From: an uncultured Pseudoflavonifractor sp. | GTDB lineage: Bacteria > Bacillota > Clostridia > Oscillospirales > Oscillospiraceae | Assembly: GCA_947577065.1 (NCBI GenBank) | Contig: CANPTT010000014.1 | Span: 1-53,175 of the forward strand | Length of the DNA stretch: 53,175 nt | Direction: 5' to 3' | Part shown: positions 37,801 to 45,996 of the stretch, piece after piece | Layout: every line of letters begins with the position of its first letter | How positions within the stretch are numbered: position 1 is the stretch's first letter | The notes under the pieces: model-generated | What the model saw: the letters and a program-made list of their open reading frames with translations, nothing else | What the model was told of the DNA's origin: nothing | The model's database searches: none | Program-made: the position numbers and the translations under genes

Positions 37801-38526
37801 TTACAGCCCCCAAATCTGAGAATTCTCCTGGGCCTCATAGATAGCTCGAAAAATATAGAAATCGGACGGGGTGGTGATCTTGATATTCTCCACCGGTCCC
37901 TCCACCGTGTGGAGTGTGAAGCCATAATGGGTCATGAGCATAGCGGAGTCGATCATATTTTCCAGTCCCTCCGCCGTCGCCCTCCGGTGGGCTCCCACGA
38001 TATCCTCCAGCCGGAAGGTCTGGGGCGCCCTAGCCAACTTACAGATGCTCCGGTCCAATATCCGGGAGACCCGCTCCCCCTCCGCCACATTGATAACGGT
38101 CTCGCTGGCCGCCGTCACTGTGATGGCGTTTCCCTTTTCCTTCGCCCGCTCCACATTCCGGGTGATGGTATCCCCGTCGATCAGGGGCCGGACCCCATCG
38201 TGAATCAGCACCAGGGAATCCCGGGGTACAGTCTCGTCCTCCCAAAGGGCGTACAGCCCGTTCCGGATGGACTGCTGCCCCGTGGCCCCGCCGGGGATCA
38301 CCCACCGCACCTTTCTCATCTGATACTTTTCCACCAGTCCATTCATATAGGGGATCCAGTCCTCCACGCAGACTACGGCCACAGCGTCGATGGCGGGATG
38401 GTCCTCAAACTTTCCGATGGTATGTACAATGATGGGCTTCCCGTTCAGCTCCAGAAACTGCTTGGGCTTTGTTCTGGTGTTCATCCTCTGTCCGGTCCCG
38501 CCGGCAAAAATAAGAGCGATATTCAT
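37801..38526 (-). CDS. IspD/TarI-type cytidylyltransferase
   Basis: 241 aa. Seen: nucleotide-binding FAGGTGQRMN at 8-17 with TKPKQFLELNGKPIIVHTI, DGVRPLI, and C-terminal ENIKITTPSDFYIFRAI. The fold transfers CMP to a polyol phosphate. By sequence, ribitol-5-phosphate (TarI) and methylerythritol-4-phosphate (IspD) activity are hard to separate; the location inside a LicD / CDP-glycerol-phosphotransferase operon favours a CDP-polyol role for the wall polymer. If no other ispD exists in the genome it could serve isoprenoid synthesis instead. Confidence 0.87.
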   Translation of the reverse strand: MNIALIFAGGTGQRMNTRTKPKQFLELNGKPIIVHTIGKFEDHPAIDAVAVVCVEDWIPYMNGLVEKYQMRKVRWVIPGGATGQQSIRNGLYALWEDETVPRDSLVLIHDGVRPLIDGDTITRNVERAKEKGNAITVTAASETVINVAEGERVSRILDRSICKLARAPQTFRLEDIVGAHRRATAEGLENMIDSAMLMTHYGFTLHTVEGPVENIKITTPSDFYIFRAIYEAQENSQIWGL

Positions 38527-38552
38527 TCTCTTCCACCTCTGTCTTCCGGGGC

Positions 38553-39317
38553 TTATCCGTGCCGGGGGATTCGCTCCTCCTCCGGCGGAAGCTCCATGTA
38601 ATCGCCGTAATTGCGTCTGAGATAGGCGTCCCAGCCCCCAGGTGCGGAAAAATTCTCTCCCTCAAAGCTCACTGTCTCCGAGGTCTCAAACCACCGGGCT
38701 GGGTAAAACTCCTTGTCCGCCTTGTAGGCTCCCCCCGGCGAACATATGGTTGTCTGTCCGTCCCGGTCATAGAGCTGGACGATCAGCCACCTCCGCAGCG
38801 CCCTCAGCCACTTACAGGGCAAGGTCCGCAGAACTGAAAAGCCTATTCTGGCAATCCGTTGCTTGTAGGGGATAAAAGGCAGCCACTTCAGCTTCACCTG
38901 AAGCACATAGTTGATTACGTTGATCACGCTGAAGAAGAATTTCGTCCTCCCGTTCAGGGGCCTGGATGGCATTAGGGGAAAGATATCGATATAGGCCCCC
39001 TTTGGCTTCTCCTTATTCTTTGTTTTCAGGGGATGAGCGGTATCGCACAGGCGGACAAATATCACGGGATACCCTGGGTCGGTCCGCTCAGAATGGAACA
39101 CGATCCCCTCTGGCAGCAACTCCTCCAGCTCCTGGACCTTCAAAAAATCCTCCAGGGGCATGGATACGTCAATATCGTCATCCCAGGGAATAAACCCCTG
39201 ATGGCGCACAGCCCCAATAAGAGATCCGCCCATCAGGTAATAGGTAAGGCCCTGCTCCTCACACAGGGACTTGAACACCCGCAGCACCTGGAACATATGC
39301 CCTTGCCCTTTCGTCAT
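38553..39317 (-). CDS. LicD-family phosphotransferase
   Basis: 254 aa. Seen: YYLMGGSLIGAVRHQGFIPWDDDIDVSMP at about residues 26-54 with the metal-binding DDDID (46-50), the hallmark of LicD/nucleotidyltransferase-like proteins, and KPKGAYIDIFPLMPSR. LicD proteins transfer phosphocholine or other phospho-groups from a CDP-linked donor to surface glycans. The ATG at 39317 overlaps the stop of the upstream gene (ATGA); an adjacent GTG one codon earlier is the alternative start. Likely partner of the cytidylyltransferase. Confidence 0.9.
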   Translation of the reverse strand: MTKGQGHMFQVLRVFKSLCEEQGLTYYLMGGSLIGAVRHQGFIPWDDDIDVSMPLEDFLKVQELEELLPEGIVFHSERTDPGYPVIFVRLCDTAHPLKTKNKEKPKGAYIDIFPLMPSRPLNGRTKFFFSVINVINYVLQVKLKWLPFIPYKQRIARIGFSVLRTLPCKWLRALRRWLIVQLYDRDGQTTICSPGGAYKADKEFYPARWFETSETVSFEGENFSAPGGWDAYLRRNYGDYMELPPEEERIPRHG

Positions 39318-40159
39318 CACTTTTTCCCTCGTATCCTTTTCACCTTACTCCGTCTCACACTGTCCGGCGGCAGGAGCAGGTTGATGAGCCTCTTCCTGTT
39401 TCGCTCCAGCCGGTCCTCTACAAAGTGGACCCGGGGGAGCTCCAGACTCCGCAGCTCCCGGTGATGGGCGGCCCAGATCCCCAGCAGCCGCTCAGCCAGG
39501 TAGCCGTCCACCCGCCGCTCCTGAGGGCCGTACTCTTTTTGGTCCGATCGGCCGTCGTACTCCGCCAGGATGGAAAACAGCCACTCGCTGTACTCCGCAA
39601 AGGGCCCCTTCCCCATGATGAAGATATTGCCGAAATAGCACTCCGTCCCCCCAAGGTACTCCTCCATGGCCGGGACATATGCCGGATATCTCTCCCGCAC
39701 GATGCTCTCCACCAGCTCCAGATCCCGCTTATGGTGAAAGGGGGCCTGGGCGTAATGCTCCCGGACGGGGAGGCGCATGTTCTCCTTTCGGGGGAGGATC
39801 AGGTCATACCGGGAAATGAGCTCCCCGAACTCCCCATAGCCCAGCCGGTCCAGACACTCCGGGGTGGGCGCAGCCTCGATGCGGTAGGGGCTCTTGCCCC
39901 TCCGGTCTGGACAGAGATACCGCCGGTAGTGGAAAAATCCATAGTGATCCGAGGCAACATTTTTCCAGGCCCAGTACTGGGCGGTGAGCTCGCAGTAGGA
40001 GGGGTTCTTGGGGGAGATGTTCTCTCCGGCGTCGTCATAGAGAAAGCCGGGGAACCGCTCCCTTGCCAGGGCCGCGCCCACCTGCACCGGAACCAACAGC
40101 GGATGCTCCGGTACCCGGGTGGGCTTGTGGCAGCTGACGAATAGCCTTATCTCTGCCAT
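39317..40159 (-). CDS. DUF4422 family glycosyltransferase-like protein
   Basis: 280 aa. Seen: EIRLFVSCHKPTRVPEHPLL at the N-terminus, NPSYCELTAQYWAWKNV, and YGFFHYRRYLCP, all typical of DUF4422 proteins of capsule and O-antigen clusters. No membrane segment. First gene of the eight-gene minus-strand operon that ends at 32717, with a promoter/palindrome at 40187-40224. The donor and acceptor sugars cannot be read from sequence. Confidence 0.86.
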   Translation of the reverse strand: MAEIRLFVSCHKPTRVPEHPLLVPVQVGAALARERFPGFLYDDAGENISPKNPSYCELTAQYWAWKNVASDHYGFFHYRRYLCPDRRGKSPYRIEAAPTPECLDRLGYGEFGELISRYDLILPRKENMRLPVREHYAQAPFHHKRDLELVESIVRERYPAYVPAMEEYLGGTECYFGNIFIMGKGPFAEYSEWLFSILAEYDGRSDQKEYGPQERRVDGYLAERLLGIWAAHHRELRSLELPRVHFVEDRLERNRKRLINLLLPPDSVRRSKVKRIRGKK

Positions 40160-40186
40160 GGGCGATACGCTCTCCTCTTTTCAGGT

Positions 40187-40224
40187 ATAGACAAATTATA
40201 TAATTTGTCTATCTTAAGAATCAA
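40187..40224 (-). promoter_or_regulatory. promoter of the glycopolymer operon overlapped by a 26-bp perfect palindrome
   Basis: Minus strand TTGATT (40219-40224), 18-base spacer, TATAAT (40195-40200). A perfect palindrome with half-site ATAGACAAATTAT (40187-40199) and its complement (40200-40212) covers the -10 and the likely start point; good candidate for a repressor site. It shares a 16-mer with the LysR promoter at 17745. Confidence 0.65.
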
Positions 40225-40349
40225 AAAAATGCAGGGCTTGTCCCCAATAATTTATGATACCACAAAGGGCAAGGGATTACAAGTTTTTATGGGGGATACA
40301 GGATGCCGGAAGGCCAACCATTCCCCTTTCTCTAAACCCCATCCACGCA

Positions 40350-40392
40350 AAGAAGCGGAGCTTTTCCAACCGGAAAGGCTCCGCTTCTTCTC
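40350..40392 (-). terminator. terminator of the GT4 glycosyltransferase gene
   Basis: The stem AGAAGCGGAGC / GCTCCGCTTCT extends inward through TTTCC/GGAAA, just after the stop at 40391; an A run on the left gives a minus-strand T run. Confidence 0.75.
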
Positions 40393-41524
40393 AGCTATGT
40401 ATAATAGACAGCTCCCCCAGCTCCGGGACCACCGCACGGTAGGCCTCCAGCACCTGGGGCAGCACCCGCTCCAGGCGGAAGGCCTCCGCATCGGCCATCC
40501 CCTGGCGGCCCAGCCGGGCAGCCAGGGAGGAATCCTCGCCGAGCCTCCGGATGCGCCGGGCACAGGCCTCCACGTCTCCAAAGGGGAAAAGGAGCCCGTT
40601 TTCTTCTTCCCGGATCAGGTCCTCATGTCCCTTTACGGCGGAGGCCACCACCGGAAGGCCGCAGTGCATAGCCTCCATCACATTGAAAGGCAATCCCTCG
40701 CTGCGGCTGGCGGTCACGGCACAGTCGGCCGCCCGATACCAGATGGCCATTTGGCTCACATAGCCCGGAAAGCGGACCCGTTCCCACACGCCCAGCTCCC
40801 GGGCCAAGTCCTCGCAGTTTTCCCGCAGGGCTCCCTCCCCGGGTAAAAGAAGATAGATCCGCTCCGGAAGCAGGGCCAAGGCCCGCAGCAGGGTCTCCTG
40901 GTTTTTTCGCTTGGAGAATTCCGCGGGATAGATCAGAACAAAGGCGTCCTCCGGAACTCCCCATTCCGCCCGCAGCGCCTTCCCGGCAGAGGCAGGGACC
41001 GCATCCAGAGCCGAGAAGTCCGCCCCAATGCCGGGAATGGAGCGGATCTGCCGCCCCAGCCTGTGCCGCAGGGCGATCTCCTCATCGCACCGGTTCATCG
41101 TCAAAAGCAGATCCGTCCGGCCGGAGGTCAGTCTTTCCGCCCCCAGCAGGAGCTCTCGCTTTGGGGCGGGGGTGTCCCCATCGAAGAGGTATCCATGGCA
41201 GGTGTTCACCACCACCGTGTCCAGACCTTGGGCCGCCAGACGGGTAAAAAAGGCGGCCAGGGAGGTATGGGTGCTGATCAGGTCATAGCCCTCCGTCCGC
41301 ATAGCTTGGCGCAGCACACGCTGCGCCCGTAAATTGGCCGGCGCCCAGATGGATTTTTCCAACGAAAGGGGGATGACCCGCCGGGCCTCGGGGATGGGAA
41401 GAGGCTCTCCGCCGCAGGCCACGTCCACCGTCCAGCCCAGCTGGGCAAAGGCCCGCAGATAAGGGCGGTGAAAATGGGCAATATGGGAGTATGTAGAGGC
41501 GGTAAACAGGGCTCTTCGCTCCAT
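40391..41524 (-). CDS. glycosyltransferase family 4 (GT-B fold)
   Basis: 377 aa. Seen: N-terminal TASTYSHIAHFHRPYLRAFAQLG (acceptor-domain loop), VVNTCHGYLFDG, and the C-terminal donor-site block SRSEGLPFNVMEAMHCGLPVVAS with the EX7E pair, then REEENGLLFPFGDVEA. Resembles EpsD/WcaA-like retaining transferases for exopolysaccharide repeat units. AAAGGAGAAG supports the start at 41524; the upstream extension is rejected. Divergent from the priming sugar transferase, so probably part of the same polymer system. Confidence 0.9.
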   Translation of the reverse strand: MERRALFTASTYSHIAHFHRPYLRAFAQLGWTVDVACGGEPLPIPEARRVIPLSLEKSIWAPANLRAQRVLRQAMRTEGYDLISTHTSLAAFFTRLAAQGLDTVVVNTCHGYLFDGDTPAPKRELLLGAERLTSGRTDLLLTMNRCDEEIALRHRLGRQIRSIPGIGADFSALDAVPASAGKALRAEWGVPEDAFVLIYPAEFSKRKNQETLLRALALLPERIYLLLPGEGALRENCEDLARELGVWERVRFPGYVSQMAIWYRAADCAVTASRSEGLPFNVMEAMHCGLPVVASAVKGHEDLIREEENGLLFPFGDVEACARRIRRLGEDSSLAARLGRQGMADAEAFRLERVLPQVLEAYRAVVPELGELSIIHS

Positions 41525-41557
41525 GGGCGCTTCTCCTTTCGGGCTTTTCTCATGTTG

Positions 41558-41587
41558 ATTATACGTCAAAAACGGCTGTCAGCGCAA
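41558..41587 (-). promoter_or_regulatory. promoter of the GT4 gene
   Basis: Minus strand TTGCGC (41582-41587), 18-base spacer, TATAAT (41558-41563). Confidence 0.5.
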
Positions 41588-41634
41588 GGGGTAAGCTTTG
41601 GTATGGAAAATTCCACGGCCCAAAACGGCACAAA

Positions 41635-41663
41635 TTGACAAGCTTTTCCGATATTGGTATAAT
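41635..41663 (+). promoter_or_regulatory. consensus sigma-A promoter for the priming transferase operon
   Basis: TTGACA (41635-41640), exactly 17 bases, TATAAT (41658-41663); perfect match to consensus. Confidence 0.85.
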
Positions 41664-41692
41664 AGATTGTTAAAATAGGGAGGACCTTGCCT

Positions 41693-43069
41693 ATGATCCG
41701 CGAGAATCAGCGCTTTTTAAATCATTTAAATATGGGGCTGGACGCGGTGTTGGTTTTTCTCTCCCTGCCTTTGGCCTTCTGGCTGCGGTTCAACCTGTTC
41801 CCCGGCATTCCGTCAGTGCCCATTGGAAGGTATGTGCAGGCCGGCCTTATTTTGGGCCTTGTCCACATGCTGATCTATGCCTTTTTCGGGCTTTACGAGT
41901 CTGTCCGCAAAAAAAGGCTCTACCAGGATCTGGGGCGGATCTTCTGGGCCAATGCCCTGGGCTTTATCCTTTTCCAGATGACGCTGTTCCTTTTGCGGGG
42001 GATCCACTTTTCCCGCGGCGCCCTGGTCATCTATTTTTTGTTGGTCAACGTCCTCACCGGCGGCAAGCGGATCTTTGTCCGGAAGGTGCTTCATCATTTC
42101 CGCGGTCTTGGCTATAATCAAAAGCATGTGGTGATCGTGGGCTCCGGCCCTCTGGCCCAGCGGTATGCGGCCGAGGTGGAGCGCTCCCGGGAGCTGGGTT
42201 TCACCATCAACGGCTATATCTCCAATGATAAGGGGCTGTCTCAAAGACACCTGGGAGTTTTTGACCAGATGGAGCGTATTCTGGAGCAGAACAAACCGGA
42301 CGAGGTAGTCGCCGCACTGGAGATAGAGGACTATGACCGGATGCCCGGCCTGATCCAAGCCTGTGAGAAAAGCGGCGTACGGCTGTCCCTCATCCCTTTT
42401 TATGCCGACTACATGCCCTCCCGGCCGCAGGTGGACTCCCTCAACGGCCTGCCGCTTATCAACCTGCGCCGCATCCCTCTGGATAACCTGGGCAACGCCT
42501 TTCTAAAGCGGTCGATGGACTTTTTCGGCTCCCTGATCCTGATCCTGCTGACCTCTCCCATTATGCTGGCCACAGCGGTGGGGGTCAAGCTCAGTTCCCC
42601 TGGACCCATTATTTTTAAGCAGAAACGGGTGGGACTAAACAAGCGAAAATTTTATATGTACAAATTTCGCTCCATGCGTCTCAACGATAGCTCCGACACC
42701 GCCTGGAGCACCGACAGCGACCAGCGGAAGACCCGCTTTGGCGCCTTTATCCGCAAGTTTTCCATTGACGAGCTGCCCCAGTTTTTTAATGTTCTCAAGG
42801 GGGACATGAGTCTGGTGGGCCCCCGACCGGAGCTTCCGTTCTACGTGGAGCAGTTTAAGGAGGAGGTCCCCCTCTACATGGTCAAGCACCAGGTCCGCCC
42901 GGGCATTACGGGCTGGGCACAGGTCAACGGCCTGCGGGGCGACACCTCTATCGAAGATCGGATCCGCCACGACATCTATTATATTGAAAACTGGACTGTA
43001 CTGTTCGATATCAAGATCCTGTTCATGACCCTCTTTAAGGGCGTCAAGAACCAGGAAAAACTCCAGTGA
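41693..43069 (+). CDS. polyprenyl-phosphate sugar phosphotransferase (exopolysaccharide priming enzyme)
   Basis: 458 aa. Seen: four to five N-terminal membrane segments (LDAVLVFLSLPLAFWLRF, VQAGLILGLVHMLIYAFFGLY), a Rossmann-like middle region (HVVIVGSGPLAQRYAAEVE), and the C-terminal bacterial sugar transferase domain from about Lys272 (KRSMDFFGSLILILLTSPIM, FKQKRVGLNKRKFYMYKFRSM, SLVGPRPELPFYVEQF, RPGITGWAQVNGLRGDTSIEDR). It puts the first sugar-phosphate on undecaprenyl phosphate. The ATG at 41693 has AGGGAGGA 8 bases upstream; a TTG two codons earlier is less likely. Confidence 0.93.
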   Translation: MIRENQRFLNHLNMGLDAVLVFLSLPLAFWLRFNLFPGIPSVPIGRYVQAGLILGLVHMLIYAFFGLYESVRKKRLYQDLGRIFWANALGFILFQMTLFLLRGIHFSRGALVIYFLLVNVLTGGKRIFVRKVLHHFRGLGYNQKHVVIVGSGPLAQRYAAEVERSRELGFTINGYISNDKGLSQRHLGVFDQMERILEQNKPDEVVAALEIEDYDRMPGLIQACEKSGVRLSLIPFYADYMPSRPQVDSLNGLPLINLRRIPLDNLGNAFLKRSMDFFGSLILILLTSPIMLATAVGVKLSSPGPIIFKQKRVGLNKRKFYMYKFRSMRLNDSSDTAWSTDSDQRKTRFGAFIRKFSIDELPQFFNVLKGDMSLVGPRPELPFYVEQFKEEVPLYMVKHQVRPGITGWAQVNGLRGDTSIEDRIRHDIYYIENWTVLFDIKILFMTLFKGVKNQEKLQ

Positions 43070-43085
43070 CCGGGAGGTCCTTCTC

Positions 43086-45524
43086 ATGTCATCAAAGAAA
43101 AAATTTGTCAAAAAAGAGAGCTCCACGCCGCCTGCCGCTCCAGCGCCCGCAGCGGTCCCTGCCCCGGCCCCCGCTCCGGCGGCTTACCGAACGCCCGCCT
43201 ATCTGACCCGGGTGGCCCCCGCCCTTATGGCCGTCTTCTTTTTGGGCACCTGCATGACCTCCGGCTCCAGCCAGAAGGTCGTGACCCTGCTGGTGATGGC
43301 TGCCGCCATTTTTTCCTGCCTGTTTCGGCTTTCCTACGTGCGGGACCGCCTCTCCCTGCCCCTGGCGGCCATTTCTGTATGGATGCTGGTGAACGGAGTC
43401 TCCACGTTCTACGCAGTCTCCGGCAAGTTTGCCCTGCGGGAATTTTTACAGCTCCTCGCCGGCTTTGGCTGCGCCCTGCTTATCTTGGCCTGGTCCCGCA
43501 GGGAGCCGGGCAGCGGGCGGGCTGGGGCCTCAGTGCTGACGGGGGGCACCGCCCTAGCCAGTCTGTTCAGCATCGATATGCTCTCCACCCACTTTCTCAG
43601 CGGACCTCTGTTTTGGTTCTTGGGTCTTTTCTCCGACGACTACCTTGGGATCAGCCGCACCGGCGTCGAGGTTGGGGTGCGGATGCTCTCCATCTATGAA
43701 AACCCCAATGTCTTTGCCGGGATCGCAGGCCTGGGCGTTCTGTTGTCCCTGGAGCTGGCGGTAACGGCCCAGGGGCGGCGGGAGCGCTGCTTCCACCTGA
43801 CCTGTCTCTTTTTGAACGCCCTGGCCTTCCTGCTGGTATTCAGCATGGGCGCCAGCGGCATGATCTGTCTGGCCTTCCTGGCCCTGCTTCTCTTTGAGCG
43901 GAAGGGGCGCAAGGCCCCTCTGCTGGTCCTGATGATTGAGACCTTGGCGCTTGCTTTGGCGGGAGCCTTTCCCATCTTTCTCACCGCCTTTGGCGGGTGG
44001 ACCGGCTTTCAGCCCATCCCCCTGCTCTGCGCCGTGGCAGGCGCCGCCCTGCTTTGTGTTCTGGACTGCGGCTTGGGGCAGAAGATCTCCGGCGGACTGG
44101 CCCGGGGCGGCGGCAAGCTCCTGTCCCTTTTGATCGCTCTGGTCCTGGTCCTGATCGCTGCCTTTGGGGCGCTGGCCATGAGCCTGACCGGTCCCGCCGT
44201 CATGGAGGCGGGAGAAAAACTGCGCCGGGCAGAGTATCCCTCGCCGGGGCAATATACTCTGGAGGTCCAGTCCACCGGAAAGGTCCAGGTGACCATTGAA
44301 AGCCAGAACCAGAAGGAGACCATGATGCACACCAGCACGGTGCTCTACTCCGGGGACGCCCAGGGCGCCCAATTTACCGTGCCGGAGGACAGTCTTGTGA
44401 CCTATTTCAATTTCCGGGCAGGGGAGGCGCTGACCCTGGACGCCGTCACCCTGACAGGGGCCGGTGAGACCACCCAGCTAAAGCTGCACTACAAGCTGCT
44501 GCCCGGCTTTATCGCCAACCGGCTTCAGGGCCTGTTCGCCAATGAAAACGCCATTCAGCGGGTGGTGTTCTTTGCCGACGGCATGAAGCTCTTCCGCCGC
44601 GGCCCTGTCCTCGGCCTGGGTCTGGGCGCCTTTGAAAACTCCATCCAGGGCGTGCAGTCCTTCTTCTATGAGACCAAGTATGCCCACAACCACTATGTGG
44701 AGACTCTGGTCTCCACCGGTGTGGTTGGGCTTGTGGTATTTGTCTCCATGTTGGGCCTGTGCGCCCTGGCGGTGTGGAAAAATCTACGCCGGAAGGACGA
44801 GGCCGACCCTCTCGCCCCCGCCCTGGGCGCGGCGCTGGTATTTATGATCGGTCACGGGGCGGTGGAGGTGGTCTTCTCCTCCCGCTACTACCTCCCCATG
44901 GCTCTCGGTGTGCTGGGCCTCCTTTGCCTTTGCTGTGGAAAAGAGCTGCCCCTCTTCGCGGGAAAGGAGGAGCTGCGCAGTTGGTGTGTGGCAGGGCTGT
45001 GTGCTCTTTTGACCATATACGCGATCTTGGTGTGTATGAATATGCAAGCTATCTCCACCGCGCAGAAAAACCGGAAGGGGGATCCCTACCGCTCTCTGGA
45101 GGCCGCGGCCAGGCTGGACTTCTTTGAGAGAAACGATTATATGCTCACCTATGTCTATATGGCCCAAGGCATCGACATTGATTCCAACCGGAATGTCTAC
45201 CTCAAGGCCAACGAGTACGCCCAGCGGCTGGCCAAGGAGGACTCCAACACCATCCCCTCCTATCTCGCTCAATACTATTTTGCCACCAACCAGCCGGACC
45301 AGGCTGTGGCAATGCTGAAAAAGTATGTGGACTTTGTCTCGGCCAACAATGAGACCTGGCAGACCGCCTTCGCCATTTTGGAGGAGTGGTCCGGGGCCTA
45401 CCCCGAGAACGGGCAGGCGGCGGCGGAGCTCTATGCGATGCTTCAGCGCTGGAATGAGGAGAATATGGGCAGTATCACCCTCTCCGAGGCAAACCTGCAG
45501 TATATTGACAGTGTTCTGGGATAA
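43086..45524 (+). CDS. O-antigen ligase/polymerase-like membrane protein with C-terminal soluble domain
   Basis: 812 aa. Seen: a cytoplasmic Lys- then Pro/Ala-rich head (residues 1-37), about ten or more membrane segments, a large outside loop of beta type between about residues 370 and 490, the Wzy_C/WaaL-like motif AHNHYVETLVSTGVVGL starting at Ala533, and a C-terminal soluble part after about residue 660 with helical repeats (YLAQYYFATNQPDQAVAMLKKYVDF) like TPRs. Predicted to join or polymerise lipid-linked glycans. It follows the priming transferase by 16 bases with GGGAGG as ribosome site. The exact role (Wzy or ligase) is open. Confidence 0.85.
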   Translation: MSSKKKFVKKESSTPPAAPAPAAVPAPAPAPAAYRTPAYLTRVAPALMAVFFLGTCMTSGSSQKVVTLLVMAAAIFSCLFRLSYVRDRLSLPLAAISVWMLVNGVSTFYAVSGKFALREFLQLLAGFGCALLILAWSRREPGSGRAGASVLTGGTALASLFSIDMLSTHFLSGPLFWFLGLFSDDYLGISRTGVEVGVRMLSIYENPNVFAGIAGLGVLLSLELAVTAQGRRERCFHLTCLFLNALAFLLVFSMGASGMICLAFLALLLFERKGRKAPLLVLMIETLALALAGAFPIFLTAFGGWTGFQPIPLLCAVAGAALLCVLDCGLGQKISGGLARGGGKLLSLLIALVLVLIAAFGALAMSLTGPAVMEAGEKLRRAEYPSPGQYTLEVQSTGKVQVTIESQNQKETMMHTSTVLYSGDAQGAQFTVPEDSLVTYFNFRAGEALTLDAVTLTGAGETTQLKLHYKLLPGFIANRLQGLFANENAIQRVVFFADGMKLFRRGPVLGLGLGAFENSIQGVQSFFYETKYAHNHYVETLVSTGVVGLVVFVSMLGLCALAVWKNLRRKDEADPLAPALGAALVFMIGHGAVEVVFSSRYYLPMALGVLGLLCLCCGKELPLFAGKEELRSWCVAGLCALLTIYAILVCMNMQAISTAQKNRKGDPYRSLEAAARLDFFERNDYMLTYVYMAQGIDIDSNRNVYLKANEYAQRLAKEDSNTIPSYLAQYYFATNQPDQAVAMLKKYVDFVSANNETWQTAFAILEEWSGAYPENGQAAAELYAMLQRWNEENMGSITLSEANLQYIDSVLG

Positions 45525-45592
45525 CATCCTCCAACGAGGGCATCTATATCGCTAAACACGTTTGCCTTCGCGCTACGGGCAAACGCCGAACG

Positions 45593-45626
45593 AAAGCGGC
45601 GGAGATCTTATGATCTCCGCCGCTTT
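45593..45626. terminator. terminator between the glycan operon and tRNA-Arg
   Basis: A stem AAAGCGGCGGAGATC / GATCTCCGCCGCTTT with a TTAT loop ends directly at the tRNA CCA end. A second hairpin GTTTGCC / GGGCAAAC lies just upstream at about 45560-45584. Confidence 0.7.
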
Positions 45627-45627
45627 C

Positions 45628-45704
45628 TGGCACCCACGAGACGATTCGAACGTCCGACCTGCCGCTTAGGAGGCGGCTGCTCTATCCTGCTGAGCTACGT
45701 GGGC
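45628..45704 (-). tRNA. tRNA-Arg (anticodon CCT)
   Basis: 77 bases with encoded CCA. On the minus strand: acceptor GCCCACG pairs with CGTGGGT; D arm AGCTCAGCAGGATAGAGCA; anticodon stem-loop CCGCCTCCTAAGCGG with anticodon CCT; T arm with GTTCGAATC; discriminator G then CCA. It reads AGG codons. Its 5' 22 bases are repeated upstream (see the repeat entry). Confidence 0.95.
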
Positions 45705-45872
45705 ATATATTATTTTTCTACCGGTAGGGCGGCTGCTCCGCCGCTTCGCGGCACTAACTGTCACTAGGCTCCCTTCGCTCGCCAAATGACAGTATGTATC
45801 CTGCTGAGCTACGTGGGCATATATTATTTTTCTACCGGTAGGGCGGCTGCTCCGCCGCTTCGCGGCACTAAC
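45683..45872 (-). repeat. partial tandem duplication of the tRNA-Arg 5' end and upstream DNA
   Basis: Two copies of about 76-80 bases, 114 bases apart (45683-45758 and 45797-45872), practically identical. Each has the first 22 bases of tRNA-Arg plus the upstream hairpin-rich stretch (GGCGGCTGCTCCGCC, GCCGCTTCGCGGC). The second tRNA piece is only a D-arm fragment. Between the copies lies ACTGTCA…TGACAGT, a further hairpin. Confidence 0.85.
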
Positions 45873-45929
45873 CGTCGATTCATTGAGCGCATACAACGAG
45901 CCTTTTTATTTTATCTCAACCCCGCCCCC

Positions 45930-45958
45930 TTGTCAACGCCTCAAAACCGTTTTATAAT
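45930..45958 (+). promoter_or_regulatory. promoter of the HAD hydrolase gene
   Basis: TTGTCA (45930-45935), 17-base spacer, TATAAT (45953-45958). Confidence 0.65.
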
Positions 45959-45996
45959 GTTCTTGTTTTGACTTTCTTTTTAAAGGAGAGCCCCTT

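Noticed and set aside
45666-45896. 76-codon frame over the tRNA-Arg repeat
   Set aside because: It is a translation of tRNA and repeat DNA.
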